A DNA stretch of 64,000 nt from Empedobacter stercoris (GCF_965137335.1 NZ_CBCRZD010000001.1), one strand, 5' to 3'. Positions 1 to 9,455 are shown, counted from the stretch's first letter. The notes: generated from the sequence alone by a model not told the origin. Numbers and translations: made by a program.

Positions 1-716
1 TTCCATTTTCTTGCCAATAAGAAACCTATTAAACCTCCTCCTAAATGGGCAAAATGTGCTACATTTCCGATATTCTGGTATCCCATATAAAACTCAATTA
101 ATACCATAATTGGAATAAAATATTTTGCTTTTATTGGAACTGGAAAAAAGATTAACATCAACTTTTCGTTTGGATACAACACCGCAAATGCTAACAATAA
201 ACCATAAATTGCTCCTGAAGCACCAACCATTGGTGTAACAAAATAGGTTAAAATACTTGACGCAGATTGACTACTTTGAATAACTGCGTTGGTATGATAT
301 GCGCCTTGCATTGATAATTTAGCTGCATCATAAATTTGTCCCAAACCTATTCCTTGCGATTGGATTATTTCTTTTAATTGCTCAACTTGGAAATAATTTA
401 CCAAATTAAATAAAATAAAACCTCCTAAACCAGCTAATAAATATAAGGTTATAAACTTTTCAGGACCAAAAGTTTGTTCCACTACCGAACCAAACATCCA
501 CAATGCAAACATATTAAACAATATATGCGTAAAATCGGCATGCATAAACATATGCGTTAAGATTTGCCAAAAATTGAAGTTAGGAGATTCTGGATAAAAT
601 GCACCTAAAATCACGCGTAAATCAATTCCTTTTGCGTTAAAAACAAAAGTCGCTAAAAAGAATAACCCATTAATAATCAGTAAATTCTTTGTTATCGGTG
701 GTATAGATTGTCTCAT
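1..716 (-). CDS. Rhomboid family intramembrane serine protease (3' end cut by window)
   Basis: Partial gene: the ATG is at 716 and the frame runs open off the left edge, giving about 238 residues. The translation has several hydrophobic segments, the catalytic serine motif GASGAIYG, and later the histidine segment AHFAHLGGG, which together form the rhomboid Ser-His dyad. Rhomboids cleave transmembrane segments of substrate proteins within the inner membrane. It begins 4 bp after the mutL stop, so it is probably co-transcribed with mutL; mutL followed by a rhomboid gene is a common flavobacterial order. The substrate cannot be inferred. Confidence 0.93.
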   Translation of the reverse strand, partial: MRQSIPPITKNLLIINGLFFLATFVFNAKGIDLRVILGAFYPESPNFNFWQILTHMFMHADFTHILFNMFALWMFGSVVEQTFGPEKFITLYLLAGLGGFILFNLVNYFQVEQLKEIIQSQGIGLGQIYDAAKLSMQGAYHTNAVIQSSQSASSILTYFVTPMVGASGAIYGLLLAFAVLYPNEKLMLIFFPVPIKAKYFIPIMVLIEFYMGYQNIGNVAHFAHLGGGLIGFLLARKW

Positions 717-720
717 TTGG

Positions 721-2505
721 TTATTGTAATGTTTTTTTAATATCTGCCGTATTCATTTGCACAAAAATAGGGCGTCCGTATGGTGTATAATTTGGATTTG
801 GTAGTCTTAGCAATTCTTCTACCAAAGTTTGCATTTGCTCAGATTTTAACGCTACACCCTTTTTTACAGCGGCATTCTTCGCTAAAATTTTCGCAAACGT
901 ATTTTCTAATTCGATTGAATCTTGGTATTCCAACTCTTCTATAAAATCCATAAAAATAGACACGACATCTTCTTGCTGAACATCAACAGGAATTGCGTTA
1001 ATCTGAATGGTTTCTTCGTCTAACGAAATGTCAAAACCAAAACTTAATAATTGATGTTCTACGTTGATTAATTTCTGACGATCATTTGGCGAAAGCTCCA
1101 ATTCTATCGGGAAAAGCATTTGTTGAACCAAAGCACTTCCGTTATTTGAATGAATAAATTTCTCGAACAATATTTTTTGATGCGCACGATGTTGATCAAT
1201 AATCAACAATTCACCACGATATTCTACTATCAAATATTGGTTCATCCATTGTATCACATCAAAACTATCCTGAAAATCTTCAGATTCGAATAATTGATGT
1301 GCATGATTATTCTCTATTTCTAACTCAACCGCATCTTTATAAAAATCCATATTCGCTCGAATATCAGATGGCTTTGGCGATCTTGTTTGTTGATGATCAA
1401 ATGGATTAAAACTTGAATCAACTGTAATTTCTGGCATTTTAATTTCTGTATTTTCTGTTGCAGAAGGAATAAATGCCCAGTTTGGATCTTGTTCAAAATC
1501 CAACGAAGGAATGACATTAAACTGTCCCAAAGCATGTTTTACAGCAGCTCTTATAATTGTGTATATCAATGCTTCGTCTTCAAATTTGATTTCTGTTTTT
1601 GTAGGATGGATATTGATATCAATTTTTGAAGGATCAAGTTCTAAATACAAAAAATAAGACGGACTATATCCTGTTGGCAACAAACTTTCGAAAGCATCTA
1701 AAATCGCATTGTGTAAATATCCACTTCGAATAAAACGATTGTTGACAAAGAAAAATTGCTCTCCGCGTGATTTCTTCGCAGCATCTGGTTTTCCTACAAA
1801 ACCTTTTACTTTTACAATTTCAGTATCTTCTTCAACCGAAATAATTTGAGCACTTAATTTCTTTCCAAAAATCTGAGTAATTCGTTGTTTTAAATTCCCC
1901 GCTTTTAGATGATAAATCTCTGCATCGTTGTGATGTAAAAAGAAACTAATATTTTCGTGTGCCATCGAAACGCGTTGAAATTCATCTTGAATATGACGAA
2001 ACTCAACCTGATTTGATTTCAAGAAATTACGACGAGCAGGCACGTTATAAAAAAGATTTTTGACCGCAATAGAAGTTCCGACTGGACAAACAACTGGATC
2101 TTGACTTCGAACTTCTCCTCCTTCTATCACCAATTGCGAACCTACCTCATCCTCATCACGACGCGTTTTCGTTTCTACTTGCGCAACAGCAGCAATTGAA
2201 GCTAAAGCTTCTCCGCGAAAACCTTTTGTATGAATATTGTAAATATCTTCCGTCTTTCTGATTTTCGACGTTGCGTGACGTTCAAAAGCCATACGAACAT
2301 CTGTCACACTCATTCCCGAACCATTATCAATCACTTGGATCAAGCTTCTACCCGCATCTTTTACAATTACCTGAATAGAAGTTGCACCAGAATCCACTGC
2401 ATTTTCAATCAACTCTTTTATCACCGAAGCTGGCCGTTGCACAACTTCTCCCGCGGCAATTTGATTAGCTACATGATCTGGCAATAATTGGATAATATCG
2501 TTCAT
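721..2505 (-). CDS. mutL: DNA mismatch repair protein MutL
   Basis: MutL couples MutS mismatch recognition to strand incision. The 594-residue product has the GHKL ATPase motifs in order near the N-terminus: NQIAAGEVV, ELIENAVDSGA, DNGSGM, HATSKI and TKGFRGEAL, then NVPARRNFLK. The C-terminal dimerisation domain follows a linker. I chose the ATG at 2505 (MNDIIQLLPDHV) over the TTG at 2550 because family alignments begin there. The endonuclease signature is altered: DQHRAHQKILFE at residues 437-448 replaces the usual DQHA(x2)E(x4)E, so the middle Glu is Gln. TPYGRP at 574-579 replaces CPHGRP, so two expected metal ligands are absent. The rhomboid gene follows 4 bp downstream. Confidence 0.96.
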   Translation of the reverse strand: MNDIIQLLPDHVANQIAAGEVVQRPASVIKELIENAVDSGATSIQVIVKDAGRSLIQVIDNGSGMSVTDVRMAFERHATSKIRKTEDIYNIHTKGFRGEALASIAAVAQVETKTRRDEDEVGSQLVIEGGEVRSQDPVVCPVGTSIAVKNLFYNVPARRNFLKSNQVEFRHIQDEFQRVSMAHENISFFLHHNDAEIYHLKAGNLKQRITQIFGKKLSAQIISVEEDTEIVKVKGFVGKPDAAKKSRGEQFFFVNNRFIRSGYLHNAILDAFESLLPTGYSPSYFLYLELDPSKIDINIHPTKTEIKFEDEALIYTIIRAAVKHALGQFNVIPSLDFEQDPNWAFIPSATENTEIKMPEITVDSSFNPFDHQQTRSPKPSDIRANMDFYKDAVELEIENNHAHQLFESEDFQDSFDVIQWMNQYLIVEYRGELLIIDQHRAHQKILFEKFIHSNNGSALVQQMLFPIELELSPNDRQKLINVEHQLLSFGFDISLDEETIQINAIPVDVQQEDVVSIFMDFIEELEYQDSIELENTFAKILAKNAAVKKGVALKSEQMQTLVEELLRLPNPNYTPYGRPIFVQMNTADIKKTLQ

Positions 2506-2665
2506 CTTTTCGTTTAAAATTGATTTAATTTTGACTATTTTTTTAATCAAACTTTACAAATATACAAACAAATCTCCCTTTTCTACCCATATAAACAAAG
2601 TGAAACTTATCAACATTTCTAAGCCTTTTGAGTTTTGGAATTTAAGTTTTTTGTTAAGAAATCTA

Positions 2666-3043
2666 TTATTCGTAATTTTTTAATTCTTCTTTTAAATCTC
2701 TTATAAACTCATCTAAAGTAACTACAAAACCTGTTTTATTCGTTGGAAAAACATTGATTAAAAAATCATTTTCTCTAATAAAATTTATAATTTCTTCTAA
2801 TCTATTGAAATCAATCTCTAAAACTTCGCAATCGCTCCAATCATCTATTCTACATATTTCTGCAAACTCAATTTCTGACCATAAGGGAAATAAAGTTTTA
2901 TCATCAATTGTAGAAATAGCATAATCTCCATTTGGAAAAACTAATGTATACGTCTTTTCCCAATCAGCTATTTTTCTAATAAAATATTGATAACGTTCAA
3001 AAGGATTTAATTTTAGAATATTTTCTATTTTTTTAGGATGCAT
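2666..3043 (-). CDS. DUF2750 domain-containing protein
   Basis: A 125-residue cytoplasmic protein without signal peptide. It matches the DUF2750 pattern from memory: an N-terminal ERYQYFIRKIADWE helix, a central LFPLWSEIEFAEIC segment, and a C-terminal VFPTNKTGFVVTLDEFIRDLKEEL block. The function of the family is unknown. Its start overlaps the end of the upstream symporter gene by 11 bp, which suggests translational coupling and one transcript, but gives no proof of a shared role. Confidence 0.8.
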   Translation of the reverse strand: MHPKKIENILKLNPFERYQYFIRKIADWEKTYTLVFPNGDYAISTIDDKTLFPLWSEIEFAEICRIDDWSDCEVLEIDFNRLEEIINFIRENDFLINVFPTNKTGFVVTLDEFIRDLKEELKNYE

Positions 3044-4547
3044 TTTTCAATTCTTTATCTAAAATAGCTTTCATCTCATCAAAATCTTGATCAATTTCTT
3101 GATTAGGTTGTTGCGTAAGCAATGAGACAATATAAATCATCGCCGTTGAAGATAAAAAACCTGGAATCATTTCGTACCAATCTTTGAAATCATGCTGTAT
3201 ATAAACCCAAGCTAAGACAACGATTCCTCCAGTTAACATACCCGCTAAAGCACCTTGCCATGTTGTTTTTTTCCAAAAAAGAGAGAAAACAATTAACGGT
3301 CCAAAAGCTGATCCAAATCCTGCCCAAGCATTTCCAACTAAGTTCAAAATCGAATCATTAGGTGTTAAAGACAATAAAACTGCGATTACTGCTACGATTA
3401 AAACTGATAAACGGCTTGCAATTAACAATTGTTTAGATGTTGCTTTTTTATTTAAAAATGCTTTGTAAATATCTTCTGTTAACGAACTTGATGTAACTAA
3501 AAGCTGAGAAGAAATGGTGCTCATTACAGCAGCTAAAATTGCTGACAATAAGAATCCTCCGATCAATGGATGGAATAATACACGCGAAAAATAGATGAAC
3601 ACTGTTTCTGCATCTGTTTTAGAACCATCAAAAAGTTGCATCGTTGATTGATCAAACTTCATCAAATAAGCAATTCCAACCAAACCTACTAATAATGCTC
3701 CACCAACAGTAAAGATCATCCATGTTATTCCAATATTTCTTGCTTTCGGAATATCTGACACTTTACCAATTGCCATAAAGCGAACAAGAATATGTGGTTG
3801 ACCACAATAACCTAAACCCCAAGCCATCAAAGATAAAATCCCAATAGTAGTTGTCCCTTCAAATAGATCTAAATAATTATCACCTTTCGTATTAATTAAT
3901 GAAAAAGTTTCTTCTACTCCACCAATTTCAGCAATAGCAACTATTGGCACAATAACCAAAGCCAACACCATAATTGTTCCTTGAATAAAATCTGTTAAAC
4001 TAACAGCCAAAAATCCACCCAAAAAAGTATACAGAACAACAACCAAACTTGTCATCCAAATTCCTGTCATATAATCCATATGAAAAGCAGATTCAAACAA
4101 TTTCCCTCCAGAAACCATTCCAGCAGATGTATACAAAGTAAAAAACACCAAAATAAAAATAGATGAAACAATACGTAATAAACGTGTTTTATCCTTGAAC
4201 CTATTTTCGAAATAGACAGGAATTGTAATCGAATTATTGGCAACTTCAGTATAAACTCTAAGGCGTGGCGCAACAAAAACATAATTAAGAAAAGCACCAA
4301 TTGTTAAACCTATTGCAATCCATGCACTCGATAAACCTGTGAAATACATTGCTCCAGGAACTCCCATCAGCAACCAACCACTCATATCAGCAGCACCTGC
4401 AGAAAGTGCCGTAACAGCAGCTCCCATTTTCCGTCCTCCAATCAAAAATTCTTCAGAATTGCTTGTCGACTTTCGGTAAGAATAAATTCCAATTCCAATC
4501 ATCAAAGCCATATACGCACCTATAGAAATATACTCGTAAAAGTTCAT
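3033..4547 (-). CDS. putP: Sodium:solute symporter, PutP (sodium/proline) type
   Basis: A 504-residue polytopic membrane protein of the SSS family. It opens with a hydrophobic segment, then SNSEEFLIGGRKMGAAVTALSAGAADMSGW, the hallmark of PutP-like Na+/proline symporters, and continues with about 12-13 membrane spans (for example SLTDFIQGTIMVLALVIVPIVA and STISSQLLVTSSSLTEDIY). It would import proline with sodium across the inner membrane. Specificity for proline is inferred from the family and not proven. The DUF2750 gene overlaps its 3' end. It is divergent from the thioredoxin-domain gene at 4624. Confidence 0.9.
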   Translation of the reverse strand: MNFYEYISIGAYMALMIGIGIYSYRKSTSNSEEFLIGGRKMGAAVTALSAGAADMSGWLLMGVPGAMYFTGLSSAWIAIGLTIGAFLNYVFVAPRLRVYTEVANNSITIPVYFENRFKDKTRLLRIVSSIFILVFFTLYTSAGMVSGGKLFESAFHMDYMTGIWMTSLVVVLYTFLGGFLAVSLTDFIQGTIMVLALVIVPIVAIAEIGGVEETFSLINTKGDNYLDLFEGTTTIGILSLMAWGLGYCGQPHILVRFMAIGKVSDIPKARNIGITWMIFTVGGALLVGLVGIAYLMKFDQSTMQLFDGSKTDAETVFIYFSRVLFHPLIGGFLLSAILAAVMSTISSQLLVTSSSLTEDIYKAFLNKKATSKQLLIASRLSVLIVAVIAVLLSLTPNDSILNLVGNAWAGFGSAFGPLIVFSLFWKKTTWQGALAGMLTGGIVVLAWVYIQHDFKDWYEMIPGFLSSTAMIYIVSLLTQQPNQEIDQDFDEMKAILDKELKNAS

Positions 4548-4623
4548 GTGTTTAATTTTTATCGAAAATATAATTTTTCATCCACAAAAAATAAACGAAC
4601 TTTAAATTTCTAAATAATTACGG

Positions 4624-6627
4624 ATGAATTTTCAACAAAATAACCTCAAAAATGCAACAAGCCCTTATTTAAAACAGCATGAAAACAATCCTGTTTGGTG
4701 GCAAAGTTGGAGCGACGAAGTTTTGAATCATGCACAAGAAATCAACAAACCTTTGCTTATTTCAATTGGTTATTCAGCTTGTCATTGGTGTCACGTCATG
4801 GAACACCAATCTTTTGAAGACGAAACAGTCGCTAAATTAATGAACAAGTATTTTGTATGCATTAAAATCGACCGTGAAGAACGTCCAGATTTAGACGCTT
4901 TGTATATGAATGTTTCGCAATTAATTCATCAATCGGGAGGTTGGCCACTAAATGTTTTTGCACTTCCAGATGGACGACCTTTTTATGGTGGTACTTATTT
5001 TCCGAAAGTTCAATGGATCGAATTATTAGAAAATATTAATCATTTGTATCATCAAAATTATCCCAAAACAATGGAATATGTCAACTCTATTGCTGATGGT
5101 TTACACAAAATGGAAACGATTGAATTGAAATCTGAACATTTTTTTTCGAAAGAAAAAATTGACGAAACATTCGAATTTTGGAAACAACAATTTGATGACG
5201 AATGGGGCGGTTTTAATCGTGCACCAAAATTTATGTTACCAAATGCTTGGGAGACTATTTTACGTTATGGAATTCAAACTAAAAACGAAAACTGTTTAAT
5301 TCAAACCAAAATAACATTAGACAGAATGGCTTTTGGAGGAATTTACGATCAATTGAAAGGAGGTTTTTCGCGATATTCAGTCGATCCGTATTGGAAAGTT
5401 CCACATTTCGAAAAAATGCTTTACGACAATGGACAACTGCTTTCTCTATACTCAAATGCTTATCGAGTTTTCAACGAAAAAGAATATGAAAATATAGTAA
5501 AAGAAACCATCAATTGGCTAAAAGATGAAATGCTTTCGCCAGAAAATGTTTTTTATGCTGCAATTGACGCTGATTCTGAAAGTGAAGAAGGAAAATATTA
5601 TGTTTGGAAATCGCATGAATTGAAATTGATTTTAAAAGAAGATTTTGATTTGTTTCAGAACTATTATAACATAGACGAATTTGGCGAATGGGAACATGGC
5701 AATAATATTTTGATGCGATTAACGGATGACGAAGATTTTGCTACGAAACAGAATATTTCAGTCGAAGATCTTCAAACCAAAGTTTCAAAATGGAAAAAAA
5801 TCTTAAATCCTATTCGAGAAAAACGCATAAAACCTCATCGCGACGAAAAAGTATTGACCTCTTGGAATGCTTTAACTATAAAAGGTTTGTGTGACGCTTA
5901 TCTCACTTTTGAAATTCCTGAATATCTTGATTTAGCCGAAAACGCAATTCATTTTATTTTAGAAAATCAATGGAAAAACGAAACATTATTCCGAAATTAT
6001 AAAGATAAACAAACGACAATTCCAGGATTTTTAGATGATTATGCGTTGATGATTGAAGCATTAATTAAGCTTTTTGAAATCACATCCGAGATAAAATATT
6101 TGGAAACCGCTCAAACATTAACAGAGGAAACATTTAATCAATTTTACAATCACAAAAATAAAATGTTTGCTTACAAGTCGCATTATGACACACCTTTGGT
6201 GAACGAAACATTCGAAATTTATGATAATGTTATTTCTTCTTCAAATTCTGTCATGGCAACTAATTTATTCAAATTAGGAAAAATTTTGAATGAAGAAAAA
6301 TACATCGAACAAGCCAAGCAAATGTTAACGAATATTGATGAAAAAATTCACGATTATCCAACTGGTTTTGCAAATTGGATTCAGTTGTATTTAAATTTCA
6401 GTTATCCGTTCAAAGAAATTGTTATCGTTGGTAATGAAGCTCAAGAATATTCGAAACAAATCCAACAATGTTATGTACCGAATGCGATTTTTGTTGCTTC
6501 AGAAACAGAACAATTAGAGATTACTAAAAATAGATTGATTGAAAATAAAACATCCATTCATATTTGCGAAAATTATGCATGTCAATTACCCGTTTATTCG
6601 ATTGAGGAAGCCTATAAAAATTTATAA
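4624..6627 (+). CDS. Thioredoxin-domain protein of the YyaL/SPATA20 (DUF255) family
   Basis: A 667-residue cytosolic-looking protein. Residues 1-170 form a thioredoxin-like DsbH-type domain with the motif SACHWCHVMEHQSFED (C53, C56). The rest resembles an (alpha/alpha)6 barrel of the N-acylglucosamine-epimerase/six-hairpin type, with landmarks GGFNRAPKFMLP, FEKMLYDNGQLL, AIDADSESEEGKYYVW, LTSWNALTIKG and FLDDYALMIEAL. These blocks are highly conserved in bacterial YyaL and human SPATA20. The biochemical role is not established. Length is typical. The glycosylase gene follows after only 3 bp, so the two probably share a transcript. Confidence 0.92.
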   Translation: MNFQQNNLKNATSPYLKQHENNPVWWQSWSDEVLNHAQEINKPLLISIGYSACHWCHVMEHQSFEDETVAKLMNKYFVCIKIDREERPDLDALYMNVSQLIHQSGGWPLNVFALPDGRPFYGGTYFPKVQWIELLENINHLYHQNYPKTMEYVNSIADGLHKMETIELKSEHFFSKEKIDETFEFWKQQFDDEWGGFNRAPKFMLPNAWETILRYGIQTKNENCLIQTKITLDRMAFGGIYDQLKGGFSRYSVDPYWKVPHFEKMLYDNGQLLSLYSNAYRVFNEKEYENIVKETINWLKDEMLSPENVFYAAIDADSESEEGKYYVWKSHELKLILKEDFDLFQNYYNIDEFGEWEHGNNILMRLTDDEDFATKQNISVEDLQTKVSKWKKILNPIREKRIKPHRDEKVLTSWNALTIKGLCDAYLTFEIPEYLDLAENAIHFILENQWKNETLFRNYKDKQTTIPGFLDDYALMIEALIKLFEITSEIKYLETAQTLTEETFNQFYNHKNKMFAYKSHYDTPLVNETFEIYDNVISSSNSVMATNLFKLGKILNEEKYIEQAKQMLTNIDEKIHDYPTGFANWIQLYLNFSYPFKEIVIVGNEAQEYSKQIQQCYVPNAIFVASETEQLEITKNRLIENKTSIHICENYACQLPVYSIEEAYKNL

Positions 6628-6630
6628 ACC

Positions 6631-7185
6631 ATGGAAAAAACACGTTGCGCTTGGGTAAATAAAGACCAAGATTACATCGATTATCACGATAACGAATGGG
6701 GAAAACCTATAAAAGACGATAAGATTTTATTTGAATTTTTGATTCTCGAATCTTTTCAAGCGGGATTAAGTTGGTTTACCATTCTCAAAAAACGTGAAAA
6801 CTTTAGAAAAGCATTTGCAAATTTTGATGTCAAAAAAGTAGCCAATTTTGACGAAGCTAAAATCGAAGAATTAGTCCAAAATGAAGGAATTATTCGTCAT
6901 CGAGGAAAAATTTCTGCAGCAATCAACAATGCAAAGTTGTTTATCGAAATACAAAAAGAATTTGGATCGTTCTCTGATTTTATTTGGAGTTACGTTGACC
7001 ACAAACCTATTATCAACAATTGGAACTCAATCAAAGAAGTTCCTGCAACCACAGAAATTTCGGACAAAATTGCGAAAGATTTGAAAAAACGAGGTTTTAA
7101 ATTCTTTGGTTCAACAACAATTTATGCGCACATGCAAGCTACCGGAATGGTTAACGATCATACCAACGATTGCTTTTGTAAATAA
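6631..7185 (+). CDS. tag: DNA-3-methyladenine glycosylase I
   Basis: Tag removes 3-methyladenine from alkylated DNA, starting base-excision repair. The 184-residue protein has the family zinc ligands near both ends (C6 and H19 in TRCAWVNKDQDYIDYHDNEWG; His and Cys in the C-terminal NDHTNDCFCK), the LILESFQAGLSWFTILKKRENF block carrying the catalytic Glu, and GFKFFGSTTIYAHMQATGMVNDH. Length and motifs are canonical. It starts 3 bp after the upstream thioredoxin-domain gene and is likely co-transcribed with it. Confidence 0.96.
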   Translation: MEKTRCAWVNKDQDYIDYHDNEWGKPIKDDKILFEFLILESFQAGLSWFTILKKRENFRKAFANFDVKKVANFDEAKIEELVQNEGIIRHRGKISAAINNAKLFIEIQKEFGSFSDFIWSYVDHKPIINNWNSIKEVPATTEISDKIAKDLKKRGFKFFGSTTIYAHMQATGMVNDHTNDCFCK

Positions 7186-7191
7186 ATTATG

Positions 7192-7222
7192 TTTGTAAAA
7201 ACAGCTAACTTTCGCATCTTTG
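7192..7222 (+). promoter_or_regulatory. Probable promoter for the EamA transporter gene
   Basis: TTTG at 7192-7195 and CATCTTTG at 7215-7222 are separated by 19 bp. This resembles the Bacteroidota -33/-7 pattern (TTTG, then TAnnTTTG) with one mismatch in the -7 box. It lies 14 bp upstream of the ATG at 7237. Confidence 0.5.
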
Positions 7223-7236
7223 CGCAAATTTAGCAC

Positions 7237-8127
7237 ATGAAAATCGAATTAAAATATTGGATTATCCTCGGTATTTTAGCTTTAACTTGGGGAAGTTCTT
7301 TTATACTAATCAAACAAGGATTGGTTTCTTACACACCCTATGAAGTAGGCGCCTTACGTCTATCTATCGCAGGAGGAATTTTAGCCATTTGGGGAATTCC
7401 AAGTTTATTTAAGATTCCAAAAAACAAATTAAAATATGTTGCATTAGCTGGTTTTTGTGGAAATTTTATTCCAATGTTTTTATTCCCAATGGCTCAAACG
7501 CACGTTTCAAGCTCGATGGCTGGAATTTTAGATTCGTTGGTTCCTTTATTTATCTTGTTATTTGGCGCTTTATTTTTTAACATAAAAGGAACTAAAAATC
7601 AAATAATTGGTGCGTTGATCGGTTTTTTAGGAGCTGTTCTATTAATTGGTGGAGATGGTTTTTCAGGTGAAAACAGTTTATTACATTGTTTATTAATTGT
7701 ATTAGCAACTGCTTTGTATGGACTAAATAGTTTGATTTTAACTCGCTATTTAAACGATGTACCATCATTCCAATTGTCATCAGCATTATTTACAATCTGG
7801 TTATTACCTTCTATTGTAATCTTATTTTTATCCGGTTTTTTCACTGACTTTGTTGGTACACCTCAACAATTAGAAAGTTTGGGATATGTCGCCATATTAG
7901 GCTTAATTGGGACTGCATTAGCAATGATTTTGTTTTACAAATTAATTCAATCTACTGGATCGATGTTCGCTTCTATGGTGACATATTTGATGCCGATTGT
8001 TTCTGTTTTTTGGGGATTTTTAGTTGGAGAACAAATCACATTCATGCATTTATTTGGCTTTGCTATGATATTATCAGGTGTGTATTTGACGCAGAAACCA
8101 GACAAAAAACAAATCGAAACCATTTAA
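7237..8127 (+). CDS. EamA/DMT-superfamily transporter
   Basis: A 296-residue inner-membrane protein with about ten hydrophobic helices arranged as two EamA repeats. The first begins ILGILALTWGSSFILIKQGL and the second has ALYGLNSLILTRYL, with a typical C-terminal MVTYLMPIVSVFWGFLVGE block. DMT members export or exchange amino acids and other metabolites; the substrate cannot be read from the sequence. It has its own promoter-like box and a stem-loop terminator just after the stop. Confidence 0.9.
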   Translation: MKIELKYWIILGILALTWGSSFILIKQGLVSYTPYEVGALRLSIAGGILAIWGIPSLFKIPKNKLKYVALAGFCGNFIPMFLFPMAQTHVSSSMAGILDSLVPLFILLFGALFFNIKGTKNQIIGALIGFLGAVLLIGGDGFSGENSLLHCLLIVLATALYGLNSLILTRYLNDVPSFQLSSALFTIWLLPSIVILFLSGFFTDFVGTPQQLESLGYVAILGLIGTALAMILFYKLIQSTGSMFASMVTYLMPIVSVFWGFLVGEQITFMHLFGFAMILSGVYLTQKPDKKQIETI

Positions 8128-8142
8128 CGGTACTATACGATC

Positions 8143-8172
8143 AATCCTCATTCCAATGAATGAGGATTTTTT
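8143..8172 (+). terminator. Rho-independent terminator after the EamA gene
   Basis: A perfect stem (AATCCTCATT / AATGAGGATT) is followed by a T-run, 15 bp after the transporter stop. Confidence 0.8.
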
Positions 8173-8202
8173 ATGCGCATTCATTTCATAGGAGAACTTT
8201 AC

Positions 8203-8334
8203 TTAAAGCAAGACAAGAGCATCACCGAAGAAAGACAAGAGAAACCTCCTGATTGAGGCGAAGTTGAGGCGGTACAAAGGCAGCATAGAGGTAGCATAAA
8301 GGCGGCATAGAAGCGTCATAGAACCGATACTGAA
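8203..8334. repeat. 11-bp periodic degenerate tandem repeat in a non-coding island
   Basis: The 389-bp gap 8128-8516 has no convincing gene apart from its two terminators. Bases 8258-8334 read as seven successive 11-mers: gcgaagttgag, gcggtacaaag, gcagcatagag, gtagcataaag, gcggcatagaa, gcgtcatagaa, ccgatactgaa. The rough consensus is GCGGCATAGAG. The phase continues upstream: tcctgattgag at 8247-8257, and the 10-mer aagacaagag occurs twice exactly 22 bp apart (8210 and 8232). The stretch is purine-rich on the + strand and visibly richer in G than its surroundings. The period is not a multiple of three, so this is not a repeated peptide. Its origin and role are unknown. Confidence 0.8.
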
Positions 8335-8451
8335 CAATGGCCGTGAAAGAAAATAAAGAGGCCTAAAGAGGGATTGAAATTACGGATTTAAAAATACGAT
8401 TTTTCGCTAAAAATTCCGAATCCTTCCTTTCTTCTTTTAGGTATCCCATAC

Positions 8452-8493
8452 AAAAAACCACTACTGGAACTTTGTTCCAACAGTGGCTTTTTG
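8452..8493 (-). terminator. Terminator downstream of the SGNH-like gene
   Basis: A long stem-loop with A- and T-runs on its two sides (arms ACTGGAAC / GTTCCA plus CCACT / AGTGG) lies about 24 bp past the stop of the minus-strand gene at 8517. Confidence 0.75.
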
Positions 8494-8516
8494 AATGCGT
8501 TAATTATATTGTACAC

Positions 8517-9455
8517 CTATTGCATATAAGGTTTTAAAGCTGTTGCTAATTTTCTGGTAAACTCATCCGCCCCTTTATCGTTTAAATGGGTGGTATTGTA
8601 AAACCATTTTTGTTGATAACTGATCGAATCATCCGAATAATCCAATAAAGGCAAATCATATTTCTGTAAGGTTTTTTGGTAACGCCCTACAATTTCATCG
8701 CGGTTCAACATATACCCTTGCCCTTTGTAAAATTCTGGCGCAATCGTAAAAATCAATTGAATATTTTCTTGTTGACAACGTTGGATTAATTCTTCTAACA
8801 AAGGATACACTTCGGCATCAAATTCCGCATCTTTTGCTTTTAAATTCGCCCAATTGACATTCCATTTTCGGTTATAGGATTTAAAACCTTTTAAACGAAA
8901 ATCTCCATTTTTGTCCACTTTTTCTTTTGCTGCTTTTTGGATTTCATCTTTCCAATACTTTTGGTCTTCGTATCGGTAAAACGGAATCACATAATCTTTC
9001 CAATCGGCATTTTCATATTCTTTTAGGTACGCATACAACTTGTAATTCCATAACATAAAAGGCACGTATTGATTCGGTTGAAAAACTTCATCAATATGAG
9101 AAAATGAAAAAGTATCCAAATTCCAAACAATTGCTTTTGGATGAGGATTATGCTTTAAATATTTTAAGAAACGATAATATTGCATCTTGAATTTACTTCC
9201 GTTCAACCCTAAATTATGCGTTTTCATCCCTAACGAATCTTCCAAAATTTGAGGATTGATATGAATCATTGCACGTGAAGAACCAAAAACAGCTAAATCC
9301 ACGTCTATATCCCCTTGATTCACGCGATTCCATTCTTGTACTTCACCGCTAAACAAGGCCATTTTTTTGAGTTGATTCGAATAATAAACATCAACCAAAA
9401 CCTGTACGACGAAAACTGAAAATACAGTGATAAAAAAGTATTTTAGAAATTTCAT
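8517..9455 (-). CDS. Membrane-anchored SGNH-hydrolase-like (DltD-like) protein
   Basis: A 312-residue protein with one N-terminal hydrophobic segment (residues 3-23) and an exported body. It has an SGNH-like block I, DLAVFGSSRAMIHINPQIL, with the candidate nucleophile Ser, and a C-terminal FYNTTHLNDKGADEFTRKLA block whose His could complete the active site. This layout resembles DltD and related acyl-transfer or esterase proteins; the substrate is unknown. It follows a diverged, frameshifted copy of the same family by 1 bp (9456) and is followed by a strong terminator, so it ends an operon. Confidence 0.7.
   Translation of the reverse strand: MKFLKYFFITVFSVFVVQVLVDVYYSNQLKKMALFSGEVQEWNRVNQGDIDVDLAVFGSSRAMIHINPQILEDSLGMKTHNLGLNGSKFKMQYYRFLKYLKHNPHPKAIVWNLDTFSFSHIDEVFQPNQYVPFMLWNYKLYAYLKEYENADWKDYVIPFYRYEDQKYWKDEIQKAAKEKVDKNGDFRLKGFKSYNRKWNVNWANLKAKDAEFDAEVYPLLEELIQRCQQENIQLIFTIAPEFYKGQGYMLNRDEIVGRYQKTLQKYDLPLLDYSDDSISYQQKWFYNTTHLNDKGADEFTRKLATALKPYMQ

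Noticed and set aside
8203..8334. CRISPR array
   Set aside because: Repeats are 11 bp, adjacent and degenerate, with no spacers, and no cas gene is in the window.
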